A DNA stretch of 64,000 bases from Leptospira kmetyi serovar Malaysia str. Bejo-Iso9 (GCF_000243735.2 NZ_AHMP02000003.1:292501-356500), one strand, 5' to 3'. Counted from the stretch's first letter, positions 39,320 through 61,843 are shown. A program made the numbers and translations. The notes: generated by a model not told the origin, from the letters alone.

Positions 39320-39538
39320 ACAATTTCCTGTAGCAACCGCTATAATTTTTCAACTTCTAGCAAGTTCGGTTCCTCGTTGAAAGAGGGCAAATCATTTTTT
39401 TTGAACGGTTAGAATAAAATACTCGAATTGGACAAGATCGAAGATGTCTTTCCAGCCTAAAATTTCCGCCGCCCGCGCCCTTTTCGGAGAGTTTGGAAAT
39501 AAATTTTCATTTGCAGTTTTGGCGATTTGAGCGATTCT

Positions 39539-40870
39539 ATGGGTTCATTCGATATGAATTCACAAAGTCCGAATCAGAAAGGGGAGAATCCGGAGATAAA
39601 ACCGGATTTCGAACCCCGAATCTCCGTACTTCTGAAAAAGAACGGGGAAATCCTTTCGATCGATTCCGGAATTATAAAATATCTCGGTTACGAAACGGAA
39701 CCTCCCGCCTCTGCGGAGAATTTTTTCGAGGACTGGACGAAGATCGCGGATCTCCGTTCTCCCTGGTCGGGAACGTTACGTCTGATCGATTCGAAGGGCG
39801 TTCGGATTCCTTTTGACGTTTTAATAGAATTGTTAAGCGAAGAACTTTTTCTGATTCGTTTTCAGAATCTGAAAGCGGGTTTCCGTTTGGAGGAACAGTT
39901 CTTTCAGATCTTTCACAAAAACCTCGCAATCAAACTCGTCATTGACGTGGAAACGGGAAGGCTCGTAAACGTAAGCGATTCCGCCCTCGAATTTTACGGA
40001 TATACCCGGGAAGAATTTTTAAATCTAAAAATCAGCGACGTCAACATGCTCGGTCCCGAAGAGGTGAAAACCGAGATGCTCAAAGCGAGTTCGGAAAACC
40101 GTCTTTATTTCAACTTCATCCATCGTTTGAAATCGGGAGAACTGAGGGACGTGGAAGTTTTTTCGGGTCCGATTTCGATCAACGGAAGAATTCATCTTTA
40201 TTCCATCATCCACGACGTTACGGAACGAAACCTCATCCGAAAGAAACTCGAAACTTCTTTGAAGGAAAAGGAATTGATGCTTCAGGAAATTCATCACAGG
40301 GTGAAAAACAATCTGCAGATCGTTTCGAGTCTTTTGAGTCTTCACGCGGAATACAAGGAAGATCCTTATCTGCAAAAGGTTCTTCGGGAATGCGAACTCA
40401 GAGTCAAATCCATGGCCTTGGTTCACGAGGAGTTATACCGTTCGGACAATCTTGCCAAGGTGGATCTGAAGAATTATTGTTTTTCCCTTTCCTCGAATCT
40501 TCTTTCGATCTACGGTCAGGCTGGAAAAATCCGTTTTCACAATTTGGAAAATTCTTTCTTTATCTCGATCGACCGCGCGATCCCGATCGGATTGATTCTG
40601 AACGAACTTCTTACCAATTCCCTAAAATACGCGTTTGCCGATCAGGACAAAGGAGAAATTTTTCTGATCTTAAAACATACCGGAGGCAACGTGGAACTCG
40701 AATACAGGGACACCGGAGTCGGCTTTCATCTCGACGGAGCGCAGAACAAACAAAGCGGTCTCGGTTTGAAATTGATCGACATGCTTTCCATGCAACTCCA
40801 CGCAAAACTTTCCTTCGAAACCGAAAACGGATTTTATCTGAGAATGCACTTCGCGGGTTGGAAGGACTAG
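39539..40870 (+). CDS. PAS sensor kinase of the HisKA_2/HWE type
   Basis: A soluble 443-residue kinase. Two PAS-like regions come first (about 25-110, weak; about 120-240, with FYGYTREEFLNLKISDVNM and YSIIHDVTERN). The HisKA_2 phospho-acceptor segment [18 protein letters not shown] then precedes an HWE/HisKA_2 ATPase (NELLTNSLKYAF, DTGVGF). These kinases often phosphorylate single-domain receivers. Start ATG 39539 was preferred to an upstream TTG; neither has a strong ribosome site. It is closely related in layout to the kinases at 45875 and 59959. Confidence 0.9.
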   Translation: MGSFDMNSQSPNQKGENPEIKPDFEPRISVLLKKNGEILSIDSGIIKYLGYETEPPASAENFFEDWTKIADLRSPWSGTLRLIDSKGVRIPFDVLIELLSEELFLIRFQNLKAGFRLEEQFFQIFHKNLAIKLVIDVETGRLVNVSDSALEFYGYTREEFLNLKISDVNMLGPEEVKTEMLKASSENRLYFNFIHRLKSGELRDVEVFSGPISINGRIHLYSIIHDVTERNLIRKKLETSLKEKELMLQEIHHRVKNNLQIVSSLLSLHAEYKEDPYLQKVLRECELRVKSMALVHEELYRSDNLAKVDLKNYCFSLSSNLLSIYGQAGKIRFHNLENSFFISIDRAIPIGLILNELLTNSLKYAFADQDKGEIFLILKHTGGNVELEYRDTGVGFHLDGAQNKQSGLGLKLIDMLSMQLHAKLSFETENGFYLRMHFAGWKD

Positions 40871-40959
40871 AACATTTTCGAAAGAAGAGGGCTTGTCCGA
40901 TTTCGGAACCTGCTTGCATTATTTAAACTGCGATTTACAGTCGCATTTCGGGAAATATT

Positions 40960-41436
<477 letters not shown>

Positions 41437-41507
41437 TTTCTTCGACCGGTTTCGGAAACGTATTTAAAATCCGATTCCGGTCTTTCTCTCCTCAAAAGGA
41501 CATTGAA

Positions 41508-42449
41508 ATGAAATCCAAAACTTCTTCTCTTTCCATTCTTCCCTTCGTTCGATCCGCTTTTGTTTCCCTTCTGGTTTTATTCGTCTTTTCCTCGTGCACG
41601 AACCTTTTGGTGAGCGGCGGTCTTTACTACGAACGATCCAAATCCGAGCTCGAAAAGAAAGAAATCCAAGTCGGTACGTATCATTGGAAATATTTGGAAG
41701 GCGGGAAGGGGGAAACGATTCTTCTGGTTCACGGTTTCGGCGGAGACAAGGATAACTGGACGAGATTCGTAAGAACGTTAACGCCTCACTATCGCGTGGT
41801 GATTCCCGATCTTCCGGGTTTCGGAGAAAACGATCGCAAACAAGAAGACGAATATTCCATTCTTACCCAGGTAAGTCGTTTGAACGAATTTCGCAAAAGT
41901 CTTGGATTAGAAAAGTTTCATATCATCGGAAATTCGATGGGAGGTTCGATCTCCGGAGTTTACGCGGCGACGTATCCGGATCAAATTCTTACCTTGGGTC
42001 TTGTCGATTCCGCCGGGGTCAAGGCTCCGATCAAAAGCGAACTTCTTACCTTGCTTGAACAAGGAAAAAATCCTCTGGTTGCGGGTAACGCGGAAGAATT
42101 CGATTTTCTAATGAATTTTATTTTCGTGAAGCCGCCGTATGTTCCTTCTTTTTTAAAAGAATACTTTGCGAACAAGGCGATCGAAAGCCGGGATTTCAAC
42201 ACAAAAATTTATAGCGAAATCAGAACGCAATCCACCGCGCTCGAGGAAAGACTCGGAAAAATTCAGGCGAGAACGTTGATCCTTTGGGGAGATTCGGATC
42301 GTGTGATTCATATCAGCGCGTCCGACGTGATGTTGAAAGGAATTAAAAATTCCAGAAGAGTCGTGTTGAAAGAATGCGGTCACAGTCCTCAACTCGAACG
42401 TCCGACCGAATTGGCCGAGCTATACGCGGATTTCCTAAAGGGTCAATGA
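41508..42449 (+). CDS. Alpha/beta hydrolase lipoprotein
   Basis: A 313-residue lipoprotein hydrolase. The N-terminus has a signal sequence and a spirochaetal lipobox, LFVFSSC, with Cys at about 30. Catalytic residues are Ser in GNSMGGS, Asp in LWGDSDRVI and His in ECGHSPQLE. The oxyanion region is LVHGFGGDKDNW. It probably faces the periplasm or outer surface. It is convergent with the hybrid kinase gene with a single base between the stops. Confidence 0.9.
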   Translation: MKSKTSSLSILPFVRSAFVSLLVLFVFSSCTNLLVSGGLYYERSKSELEKKEIQVGTYHWKYLEGGKGETILLVHGFGGDKDNWTRFVRTLTPHYRVVIPDLPGFGENDRKQEDEYSILTQVSRLNEFRKSLGLEKFHIIGNSMGGSISGVYAATYPDQILTLGLVDSAGVKAPIKSELLTLLEQGKNPLVAGNAEEFDFLMNFIFVKPPYVPSFLKEYFANKAIESRDFNTKIYSEIRTQSTALEERLGKIQARTLILWGDSDRVIHISASDVMLKGIKNSRRVVLKECGHSPQLERPTELAELYADFLKGQ

Positions 42450-42450
42450 C

Positions 42451-45522
<3,072 letters not shown>

Positions 45523-45874
45523 TTCTTTCTATAATCGAGACAAAGGGTATTATAATTTCTCGTAGGGAAAACGCAAACAAGCAAAATAAAAAATCAAAAT
45601 GCCCTCGGAGTCATTTATTTTCCATGAGACGGAAGAATCCTTTCTCAGATTCGATTTTTGTCAAATCCTCGTATATTTTTTAGGAATTGGTTATCAAATT
45701 AAAAAAATTGAATCTTGGACGGACATTTGAATCCGGCATTCATTTTTCAGGTAATTTGAGTGAATTTACCATTCTTTCTTTTTGATAAATCAGTATGGGA
45801 TCGCAAATCGGGTTTGATTGACGTCCCGTTCCTTCTCTTTAGGATGCGTTTATTGCTCGTTTATAAAAAGAATC
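45523..45874. promoter_or_regulatory. Divergent promoter region for two sensor kinase genes
   Basis: A 352-base AT-rich gap between the hybrid kinase (minus) and the HisKA_2 kinase (plus). No gene is supported. The plus-strand promoter candidate is listed separately; the minus-strand promoter could not be placed. Confidence 0.5.
45818..45845 (+). promoter_or_regulatory. Candidate sigma-70-type promoter of the kinase at 45875
   Basis: TTGACG (45818-45823) and TAGGAT (45840-45845) are separated by 16 nt, placing a start site near 45852 and a leader of about 23 nt. Confidence 0.4.
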
Positions 45875-47287
45875 ATGGAACCGATCCCAATTACAGAAGA
45901 ACGTTATCAGCTCCTTTTTGATCTCTCCCGAGACGGTCTGGCGATTCATTCCGAAGGAAAAATTCTAAGAGCGAATGACGCGCTCGTTCAAATGCTCGGG
46001 TACGACTCGGTCGACGAGGTGCTTGGAAAATCCGTTCTTCAATTTGTACATCATAGATCGCAAAACGTAGTAAAACAAAGAATCCAAAAAATGAACCAAG
46101 AAGGCGTTGCTGTCGGAGTTCTCGAGGAGGAATTCGTTCGCAAAGACGGTTCCACCTTGTTCGTCGAAGTAGTCGCCACGGCGTTCTTTGAAAACGAACG
46201 CCAGTATGTTCAAGTGATCGTAAGGGACATCAATACGCGAAGAAGAGCCGAGTTGGAATTGGAAAGACTCCGTTCCAAACTCAAAACCACAAGGGATCGA
46301 TTGATCGGCGTGATCGAAGGAACCAAGGATGCGATCTGCGCGGTGGACATCAACTTCCGAGTGATCGCGTTCAATTCTTCCTTCGAGCTGAACTTCTGGA
46401 AACTCTACGGTAAAAAAATCGAAGAGGGAAATCTTTTACCCGAACTCATTTTGGATCCGCTCGAACGAAGTGTGGTCATCGAAAATTGGAGCCGCGCTCT
46501 CCGAGGTGAGGTCTACACGACGGAAAGAACGATGCGCGGTTTCGTTCAGGACGTGGCTATATTAGAAATCAGTTATAGTTCCATAAAGGATTCTTCCCAC
46601 AATCTGATCGGCGCGACGCAGATCATCCGCGACATCACCGAAAGAAAACGCGGTGAGGAAAAGCTCAAAAAAACCCTGGAAGAAAAGGAAGTGATGTTGA
46701 AGGAGATTCATCACAGAGTGAAGAATAATCTTCAAGTGGTCGCGAGTCTTTTGGGTTTACAGGCGGAACATTCCGAAAACGAAAAGATCTCCCAGATCTT
46801 AAAGGAATGCGAACGTAGAATCCAATCCATGGCCCTCATTCATAAGGAACTCTATCAATCCGAGAATATTACAAAAATCGATTTTTATGATTATCTAAAC
46901 ACTCTTCTCGTAAGTCTTCTTCATTCTTTCGGAAAAGAGAAGAAGGTTGAATTTCGAATTTCCTCAAAACCGAATTTTGTTTCGATCGAAACCGCGATTC
47001 CATTGGGATTGATCGTAAACGAACTCGTCACCAATTCCTTAAAATACGCGTTCCCGGACGAGAACTCGGGGCTTATTTCCGTCAAACTCCGATCGGATAT
47101 GAACGAATCCGTTTTGGAAGTGGAAGATAACGGAATCGGAATGCCCGAAAAATTCGATCTCGCAAAATCGGAATCCTTGGGTTTACGCCTTGTGGAAATT
47201 CTTTCCAAACAGTTGAGAGGAAAGTCTTCTCTTCTTCCCGGCAACGAAGATAAGGGAACGAAGTTTCAGGTTCGATTTAAGATCTAA
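45875..47287 (+). CDS. Two-PAS sensor kinase of the HisKA_2/HWE type
   Basis: A soluble 470-residue kinase. PAS1 lies at about 8-125 (LLFDLSRDGLAIHSEGKILRAN, YVQVIVRDINTRRRAE) and PAS2 at about 145-265 (GVIEGTKDAICAVDINFRVIAFN). The acceptor segment [18 protein letters not shown] precedes the ATPase core with NELVTNSLKYAF and DNGIGMP. ATG 45875 gives the natural N-terminus MEPIPITEERY; an upstream TTG would place translation inside the likely promoter. Its kinase half is clearly paralogous to those at 39539 and 59959. It is 48 nt ahead of the ABC-F gene. Confidence 0.92.
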   Translation: MEPIPITEERYQLLFDLSRDGLAIHSEGKILRANDALVQMLGYDSVDEVLGKSVLQFVHHRSQNVVKQRIQKMNQEGVAVGVLEEEFVRKDGSTLFVEVVATAFFENERQYVQVIVRDINTRRRAELELERLRSKLKTTRDRLIGVIEGTKDAICAVDINFRVIAFNSSFELNFWKLYGKKIEEGNLLPELILDPLERSVVIENWSRALRGEVYTTERTMRGFVQDVAILEISYSSIKDSSHNLIGATQIIRDITERKRGEEKLKKTLEEKEVMLKEIHHRVKNNLQVVASLLGLQAEHSENEKISQILKECERRIQSMALIHKELYQSENITKIDFYDYLNTLLVSLLHSFGKEKKVEFRISSKPNFVSIETAIPLGLIVNELVTNSLKYAFPDENSGLISVKLRSDMNESVLEVEDNGIGMPEKFDLAKSESLGLRLVEILSKQLRGKSSLLPGNEDKGTKFQVRFKI

Positions 47288-47335
47288 AAACACTTGTCCT
47301 AAGACGTTCCGATTCGGACCCTGCTGGTATCTCCT

Positions 47336-49207
<1,872 letters not shown>

Positions 49208-49222
49208 GAAAGTTGAATGTGA

Positions 49223-51592
49223 TTAAGGGGAACAGGTTCCGTCGTGTTCCTTAACTCCGATCGTATATCCGAACGATCCGACCGGAACGGGAGCAGGGGC
49301 CGAGTTTGTCGTTCTTGCGGTTCCGAAAAAGTCGTTTTGATACAGAGTGATAAACCCGCCGTAATTCGGATCCACCCCGCCGTAGACGGTATCACATTTA
49401 GAACCCGCGCCGATCAGATAATACGTAAGAGGACTTGTAGGCGGTAAGAACCCCGGATTGTGACTGAAATTTTGAGTGTTGGCTCCAGTCACGAGGTTCG
49501 TAAGACAAAGTACGTTGTTCCGTAAAGGTCCGGGGTTTCCCGCACAAAGACTAAAACCGAATAACGGGGTTTGCGCCAAGGTCGAACAGTTGAATAAGTT
49601 ATTTCCTTTGACTTCCGCGCTCGCGCCCGGTGCGACCCCGTAATTGATACAGATTCTGCTCGGAGCGGTCGAGTTTGTAAAGATCTGATTGTTCGCGATT
49701 TTGGTTTCCACCGCGGTTCCGAGAGAATAAATTCCGATCGATTCCGAAGTTCCGACTCCGCCAAAAACCGTATTGTGGATCAGATGTAAGTTCGTGGAAG
49801 TTACGTTTTGAAATCTAAGTCCCGATGTGCTCGCCGCCGTAACCGCAGGGGTTCCCAATTGTTGAAAAGAATTGACCACGTTGTTCGATACGATCAGAGG
49901 TTGTGCGGCCGTTAAATTTCGTACGAGAAGCGCTGTTGAAAAATCTGCTGCCGTAGATCCTACATGAGAATTTCCGTTCAGCCAATTGGAATAAATCACA
50001 CCCCAGCTTCCGTTGTTGTAGATTCCCGCGGAGATACTGTTTCCGCTTCCGCCGACGATATAATTATAAGACACGTTTAAGTTCGGAGTTACGTTATACG
50101 TCGCGATTCCCGATCGAATCGTGGTCGCCGTATACGCACTGGACGAATCCGTTCCTTGGATCACGTTTCCGGCGATGATCAACTGGGACGCGCCCGTAGC
50201 CAATCCGTTTAAGAAAATGCCGGTCGCCCACGGGTTGTTCGGATTCGATTTGATCGTGAATAAATTCACCACAAGATTGCTCGTCATCGTCGTAAACGGA
50301 GGTCCCGCAAAGATCGGGGCGCATGTAACACCTTCGGAAGCGCCGCAGTTTCCGGGAGGGGATATGTCTTCGATGATCGTGGTATGAGTCGTTCCGTTTC
50401 TTTGAGTAAACGTCGAGTCGAAACCGCCCATAAGATTGACCCCGTCCTTGAGATCGATCCTTTGAGTCGCGTTATCCGAAATCGAGAAGATTCCTTCCGA
50501 AACCAAAACGAAACAAGGAACCGCGGAACACTGAGCGACCGCATAACGGATCGAGGAACAAGCGGTCGCGACCGTATCACAAAGACCGGCTCCGGCTCCT
50601 CCAGGACTTGCATACTTCACTTCGTTTGCGACCGTATAGGTGAACGTCAAAGGGGTTCCGTTGTTATACGCTTTTCCGGAACCGGGATCTATACACCCCG
50701 TTAGGCGGAGATATTGATTTACTCCCGTTGTCCAAGTTCCTCCCGAAGTGATTCGTATCGTATTGGAAGTCGGATAACTAAAATTGGAGCCGGGATGGGT
50801 GGATTTTAGATTTCCAGCGGGCGTATTGACCGGATCCAAAACACAACCCGATACGTTTTTGGAGAATGTAAGATCGACATTGTCCGAAGGTTTGAGAACC
50901 GTTTGACTCGGAGGACTCGAGTTCGTAACGCTCAAACAGTTTATTAAGACCGTATTCGGTCCCGTCATCGTACCGGTCGCGTTAGCCGGAATCTCGAACT
51001 GACAAATGTGATTCTGAGGACTTGCCACGATTTGAATCGTATAACTCGATTGATCCGGAATTGGAGCGGCGAACGTATTGGTTCCGTCCGCGCTGAGATT
51101 CAATAAATCCACATTCCCGCTTCGGATCTGCAAGGTCCCGCTGACCGATGAGGAAATTCCGTAGACTTGAACGGAAAGGGGATAAGACCTTGTGGCACAA
51201 ACAACTTCCACGTATTCAAAAAAAGGAGAAAGAATTCCGTTCGCGTTGGTGATCACGCAATCGATCGCCGGAGTGACCGTCGGTTGGGTTTTGACGCTCA
51301 CGCTATAAGAAGAATACTTCGGCTTGAATTCAGGAAAATTGAAATCCCCGTTGGAACTCAGAGAAAGAGTTTCGTTGTCTTGGTTTGCAAGGACCAGGGT
51401 TCCACCGGTCAAACCGGAAAGTCTTACTTTGAGAGGAATCGGGGTTTGTGCGATGGAAGCAAAATTGGCAAAGGTAAATGTGTCTAAGAAAGAGGTCCCG
51501 GACGGCTTTGGAAAACAGTTTTGAAGCAAAAGGAAGCTTAGGAAGAATAGAAGGGTATGTACGGTCCTCGATTGTCGGTTTGGTTCTTCCAC
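49223..51592 (-). CDS. Large beta-helix (pectin-lyase-fold-like) lipoprotein
   Basis: A 789-residue surface or periplasmic lipoprotein. With a GTG start at 51592 (AAGGAT about 9 nt upstream), the signal peptide ends in LLLQNC, a plausible spirochaetal lipobox, at about residue 26. Next come beta-sandwich-like repeats, a Big/SbsA-like unit (SDNVDLTFSKNVSG), and from about 330 a right-handed beta-helix-type region rich in N, S, T, G (LIIAGNVIQG, LNVSYNYIVGG, LIHNTVFGG, KIANNQIFTN) of the DUF1565 style. Such proteins are often adhesins or carbohydrate binders. It is the last gene of the cyclase-FecR unit. A second GTG at 51625 is an alternative start. Confidence 0.8.
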   Translation of the reverse strand: MEEPNRQSRTVHTLLFFLSFLLLQNCFPKPSGTSFLDTFTFANFASIAQTPIPLKVRLSGLTGGTLVLANQDNETLSLSSNGDFNFPEFKPKYSSYSVSVKTQPTVTPAIDCVITNANGILSPFFEYVEVVCATRSYPLSVQVYGISSSVSGTLQIRSGNVDLLNLSADGTNTFAAPIPDQSSYTIQIVASPQNHICQFEIPANATGTMTGPNTVLINCLSVTNSSPPSQTVLKPSDNVDLTFSKNVSGCVLDPVNTPAGNLKSTHPGSNFSYPTSNTIRITSGGTWTTGVNQYLRLTGCIDPGSGKAYNNGTPLTFTYTVANEVKYASPGGAGAGLCDTVATACSSIRYAVAQCSAVPCFVLVSEGIFSISDNATQRIDLKDGVNLMGGFDSTFTQRNGTTHTTIIEDISPPGNCGASEGVTCAPIFAGPPFTTMTSNLVVNLFTIKSNPNNPWATGIFLNGLATGASQLIIAGNVIQGTDSSSAYTATTIRSGIATYNVTPNLNVSYNYIVGGSGNSISAGIYNNGSWGVIYSNWLNGNSHVGSTAADFSTALLVRNLTAAQPLIVSNNVVNSFQQLGTPAVTAASTSGLRFQNVTSTNLHLIHNTVFGGVGTSESIGIYSLGTAVETKIANNQIFTNSTAPSRICINYGVAPGASAEVKGNNLFNCSTLAQTPLFGFSLCAGNPGPLRNNVLCLTNLVTGANTQNFSHNPGFLPPTSPLTYYLIGAGSKCDTVYGGVDPNYGGFITLYQNDFFGTARTTNSAPAPVPVGSFGYTIGVKEHDGTCSP

Positions 51593-51629
51593 GGAAAAAA
51601 TATCCTTTTCTATAAATAACAACACGTAT

Positions 51630-52758
51630 CTATAGAAAAATTTTCATCCCAAATTCAAATGAATTTGGAAAAAAATTGCCGGAACCAGTTCCTCCGTTTC
51701 TGGAATCGATCGTCCCGGTTTTGAAATACGGGACGAATTTGCGGTCCGATTCCGAGACCGTCGTTTTCGAAGAGGACGGGCCGACAAATGCCGCATCTGA
51801 CACATTTAAAAGGTAAAGCAATGCCACAATTCCCAAGGAAACGTTAAACGAATTGTAATGCGAAACCGCGTTTGAATAGTCCGACTGGACCTGCAGGTAG
51901 TTGTAAGTCGCAAACGGAATAAAAGTCGGATTATCGAGTAGAAGAAGACTCGAATTCAGATTCTTACTTTGATCTAAGGCCGCCAAACTCGCGTTATACT
52001 CCGAATACTGTTGCGCCGAATAGGCGATTGCTCCCGCGATCAAGATCGGAAAAATCCAAGTTCTATACGTTTTGTCCTGATTGGATTGTCCCCAACCCGG
52101 AAGAACGGCCGATTGCAACGCAGGACCCCAGTTGATTCCGGGCGTTGCGACCCGATTCTCCCGTTCGTTCTGCTTTACGATTTCCGCAAGTTCTTGTTCG
52201 GAATCGGCCAAGACCAAAAAACCTTTTTTCGCGGTCTTTTTGTTTCGAGGATTTTCCAGGGAAAGAGTATAACTCCCGTTTTTCAGATTCAAACCTTCGA
52301 TTTTGATCTTGATTTCCTTCGAGTTGATATATTCGAATTCGGGTTTGATCGTTTCTCCGGAGGGTAAAAGAAGACTAACGTTCATCGCCTCGGTAAAGTT
52401 CTCTCCCTTTACGACGAGCGAGGGCCCGAGTTTTTCCTTTAACAATTTCATGTTGGATTCCGGATCGACCACGGGAGCGCGGGAAAGAATCACCTCGAAG
52501 GAAATCCATTCCGAAAAAACGGAAACCCTTCCGAACTTATTCAAAACGCCGATTCTGTGTTCGTAAATCCCGGGGGGAAGATTGACCTCGAAGCGCGTTG
52601 ACTTCGTTTTTTCCCTCGTGATCCTTCCGCTGGAATCCTTGATTTCGACCATATAGGATCCCGCTTCGGGTACGGGTTTCCATTCCAAATATTGATTTTC
52701 CTCTTCCGCAAAAACCGAAAGGGAAACGATCAACAAAAGAACGAAGTATAAAAGAATC

Positions 52759-52769
<11 letters not shown>
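51630..52769 (-). CDS. Exported protein with Fn3-like and DUF5683-like domains
   Basis: A 379-residue protein with a signal peptide (about 1-21, [19 protein letters not shown]). A Fn3-like strand region ([22 protein letters not shown]) and an IPT-like region ([25 protein letters not shown]) follow. At about 215-260 sits [12 protein letters not shown] followed by a membrane helix, which is the DUF5683 pattern. Its start overlaps the FecR gene by 11 nt. The lipoprotein gene begins 37 nt after it. Function unknown; position suggests an envelope partner of the FecR protein. Confidence 0.78.
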
Positions 52770-57745
<4,976 letters not shown>

Positions 57746-57937
57746 GTATGAAGACTCTCTTATCCAGAAAAAAATAATTCCACTGGGAGGAATATTCTAT
57801 TTTAATCTTAGATTTTCCTCTTATATAATATAATCGCTCAATTCCGCGTTTTTGTTTGTTTTTCGCAAGAAATCGCTTTCTGCTATTCTCTAGTTTCGGA
57901 AAATGGAGTTGAATTCTTAAAATAGAGGAAAACGGAC

Positions 57938-58396
57938 ATGGCAACTGCATTATTTAAGACAAATTATGGAAATTTTTCGGTCTTTCTGGACGAAGAAAGA
58001 GCTCCGATCACTGCGGGCAATTTTATCAAATTAGCGAAGGACGGATTTTACAACGGTCTTACATTTCACCGTGTTATCAAAAATTTTATGATCCAAGGAG
58101 GTTGTCCGACGGGGAACGGAACGGGCGGGCCCGGATACAAGATCCAAGACGAGTTTCACAAGGATCTTAAGAATGAGAAATTCACCCTTTCTATGGCAAA
58201 CGCGGGACCGAACACGGGTGGATCTCAATTTTTTATCAACGTAAGAGACAATTTCTATTTGGACAACCGCCACGCCGTGTTTGGAAAGGTTACCGAAGGA
58301 TCGGATATCGTGGAAAAAATTTCCGAAACCGAAACCGGTTTCCAAGACAAACCAACGAAAGCAGTCGTGATCGAGTCTATCACATTTTCTGAATAA
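57938..58396 (+). CDS. ppiB: Cyclophilin-type peptidyl-prolyl isomerase
   Basis: A 152-residue cytoplasmic cyclophilin. Active-site residues are visible: Arg and Phe in [15 protein letters not shown], the loop [11 protein letters not shown], Gln in GSQFFIN, and His in [10 protein letters not shown]. There is no signal peptide. AGAGGA sits 8 nt before ATG 57938. It is a single-gene unit. Confidence 0.95.
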   Translation: MATALFKTNYGNFSVFLDEERAPITAGNFIKLAKDGFYNGLTFHRVIKNFMIQGGCPTGNGTGGPGYKIQDEFHKDLKNEKFTLSMANAGPNTGGSQFFINVRDNFYLDNRHAVFGKVTEGSDIVEKISETETGFQDKPTKAVVIESITFSE

Positions 58397-58882
58397 ACGA
58401 TCTACCATAAAAACGATATAAAACCGCTCGAAACAAAAAGTAGGGCGGTTTGCCGCTCCACTTTTATAAATAAGTAATTTCCAAACCTCGATTTTCCAAT
58501 CTTACCGAACCATCCAAGAAAAAACGAATCCGATTTGAATGTATTCTTCGAGAGATTGTTTTCTTTTGGGTTTCACCTTTTCATTTTGAACGGGGGCAAG
58601 CCTTTTTCTTTCAAAATCGTTTTCTAATCACTTCGTACTAATGCGTATGCTTTAGAGGATTCTAATTTCGAAAAAAAGAATATTCTGAAATGCGTAAAAA
58701 AGAAGGAAAACCAAAAACCAGGATTGACATTTTTATCGAAATCTCTACTTTTTAACGTCAATAAGAACGGGTCTTAGGAAATTCGATAGAATTTTCTAAA
58801 TCGTTCGGTGGATCGAGGGTTCGAACTTTGAACACGCATTGGATTCTTTTTAAGACCCGGAAAAATTCAGGAGTCATTTCCG
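58397..58882. promoter_or_regulatory. Gene-free gap between ppiB and a sensor kinase gene
   Basis: About 486 bases without a supported gene. An inverted repeat at 58421-58427 and 58445-58451 (AAACCGC/GCGGTTT, extendable by two pairs) may end ppiB transcription but has no T run. A perfect TTGACA at 58724-58729 is a candidate -35 for the downstream kinase; the best -10, 16 nt on, is weak (TACTTT). Confidence 0.4.
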
Positions 58883-59935
<1,053 letters not shown>

Positions 59936-59958
59936 ATAGAGAAGAGAGTTTCCCCTTT

Positions 59959-61395
59959 ATGTTTAAAGATTCTTTTTCAGTCCTTTTGATCGAAGACTCG
60001 AACGCGGATTACAGATTGATCCAGGAATATCTGGGCGAGTCGCAGAGCCCTTCGTTTCGAATCAGCCGAAGCGAGGATTTTACCGCGGGTCTCAGTAGAA
60101 TTACGCACGAAAATCCGGACCTCGTCCTTTTGGATCTTTCGCTTCCGGATCGGGCCGGTCTCGAAGCGTTATCCGAAATCAAGAAAAAATTTCCGCAAAT
60201 TCCGGTCATCATCTGCAGTGGAGCCGAGGACAAGGAAATTACGGTGAACGCGCTTCAGATCGGTGCGCAGGATTACGTTTATAAGGGAAAGTTCGATTCT
60301 TATTCCTTGAGCCGTTCTTTGATCTTTGCGTATGAACGAAATCGTCTCGCTTTGGAACTCGAAAAGAAAAACGTATTCGAACAGGAAAGCGAAGAAAGAT
60401 ACCGTTTGTTTTTTCAATACAATCCGCATCCTGCGTTTTTATTCGAACACGATACGTTTGAAATTTTGGAAGTGAATCAGGCCGTCCTTGAAAAATACGG
60501 TTACGAAGAAAAGGATTTGATCGGCAAAAACATTCTCAAGATTTTCGAGCCGGTCGATTTTGATATGGTTCGAAAGGAAATTCTTACCTTTAAATTCGGA
60601 GTCAATCGGGCTTCCTCCGTCGTTCACAAAAAAAAGAACGGGGAAGAATTGATCGCCGATACGACCGTTTATAAATTTCGTTATCGAAACCAGATTCTGG
60701 ATTTAGCGGTGGTTACGGACGTTACCGAAATGGTCCGCAACCGCGAATCGATTCTCGCTTCTTTGGCCGAAAAGGACACTCTGATTCAGGAAATTCATCA
60801 CAGGGTCAAGAACAACATGCAGATCATGGTTTCCCTTTTGAATCTGCAAGCGGACAATGCTATGTCAAGGGAACTCACCGCAAAAGAACTTTACGGTCTG
60901 CTAAAGGATACGGAGAGCCGCGTATTCTCCATGTCTTTGGTCCACAACGAATTGTATAAGTCCAGAGATCTTTCTCACGTGGACTTCGACAGTTATTTGA
61001 ACATGCTTCTTCAAAATCTTTGGAATCTTTACGGTGTCGATCCTAAGATCCGTCAAACGATCGAAGCGAAGGGTTTGATTCTCAGCATGAACATCGCGAT
61101 TTCTTTGGGATTGATCGTATGCGAACTCGTGACCAACGCGATCAAACACGCGTTTTCGGACGGAATTCAAGGAACGTTAAAGGTAATCGCGCGTTCCGAA
61201 AACGGAATCGTTACGGTAGTGATCGAAGACAACGGAAAAGGAATTCCAGAAGAATTTTTAAATGCGGATCACGAAACGCTCGGGTTACAGCTCGTTACGA
61301 TTTTAACCAAACAGATCCAAGGGAAGTTGAAGTTGGAAACCTTAAGTCCGGGAACCAGATTTCAAATCCAATTCCCGGAAAAGGAGCTTTCTTAG
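59959..61395 (+). CDS. REC-PAS-HisKA_2 kinase (receiver-controlled sensor kinase)
   Basis: A soluble 478-residue protein whose order is reversed from a hybrid kinase. The receiver comes first (about 5-125: [30 protein letters not shown], and the YVYKGKF lysine). PAS follows (about 145-260), then the HisKA_2 acceptor [18 protein letters not shown] and ATPase core ([19 protein letters not shown]). The receiver lies where an input domain would be, so phosphorylation by the upstream kinase could gate this kinase. Its last 4 nt overlap the end of the convergent DUF3347-like gene. Confidence 0.9.
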   Translation: MFKDSFSVLLIEDSNADYRLIQEYLGESQSPSFRISRSEDFTAGLSRITHENPDLVLLDLSLPDRAGLEALSEIKKKFPQIPVIICSGAEDKEITVNALQIGAQDYVYKGKFDSYSLSRSLIFAYERNRLALELEKKNVFEQESEERYRLFFQYNPHPAFLFEHDTFEILEVNQAVLEKYGYEEKDLIGKNILKIFEPVDFDMVRKEILTFKFGVNRASSVVHKKKNGEELIADTTVYKFRYRNQILDLAVVTDVTEMVRNRESILASLAEKDTLIQEIHHRVKNNMQIMVSLLNLQADNAMSRELTAKELYGLLKDTESRVFSMSLVHNELYKSRDLSHVDFDSYLNMLLQNLWNLYGVDPKIRQTIEAKGLILSMNIAISLGLIVCELVTNAIKHAFSDGIQGTLKVIARSENGIVTVVIEDNGKGIPEEFLNADHETLGLQLVTILTKQIQGKLKLETLSPGTRFQIQFPEKELS

Positions 61396-61823
61396 ATTTT
61401 TTTTCCGCAACCCTTCATCGAAGGATCGTACGGATTTTGAACCTTATCGCCGGACGCGATCCATTTCTTTTTTACCATGGGACAGTAAAAAACGTGGAAC
61501 CCGGTGGATTCATCTTTTTGAATATACTCTTTGAGGCTTTCCGAAAGTTCTCCGTAGGCATCGAGTTTCGTTTTTTCGTCGGTCGACGCCTTGAGTTTTT
61601 CGGCCGCTTTCAACGCGGGAGTCAGCGATTTATCCCTTGCCACTTCCTGTTGTAAAACCGCGATCAATTTATCCGTGTTCACTTCCTTTCCGTGTAAAAA
61701 GGAATGATGGATCTGATCCAGTTCCGCGAGGACCGTCGGTCTTGTGGGAAGAATCGACTTCGCTTCGGCGGTACCGAACGCGACAAGAGCTATCAATGAG
61801 AATATTATAATTTTCTGTTTCAT
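61392..61823 (-). CDS. Exported DUF3347-like protein of the copper cluster
   Basis: A 143-residue periplasmic protein. Signal peptide about 1-21 ([18 protein letters not shown]). The C-terminal half carries the sequence pattern [20 protein letters not shown] then MKGCGKKI. This resembles the DUF3347/heavy-metal-binding segment next to Cu efflux proteins (FYCPM...W...NPY...M..CG). Cys and Met in that segment are candidate copper ligands. ATG 61823 is preceded by GGAAGGA. It follows the Csp-like gene by 20 nt. Confidence 0.75.
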   Translation of the reverse strand: MKQKIIIFSLIALVAFGTAEAKSILPTRPTVLAELDQIHHSFLHGKEVNTDKLIAVLQQEVARDKSLTPALKAAEKLKASTDEKTKLDAYGELSESLKEYIQKDESTGFHVFYCPMVKKKWIASGDKVQNPYDPSMKGCGKKI

Positions 61824-61843
61824 TTTTTTTATTCCTTCCTGGA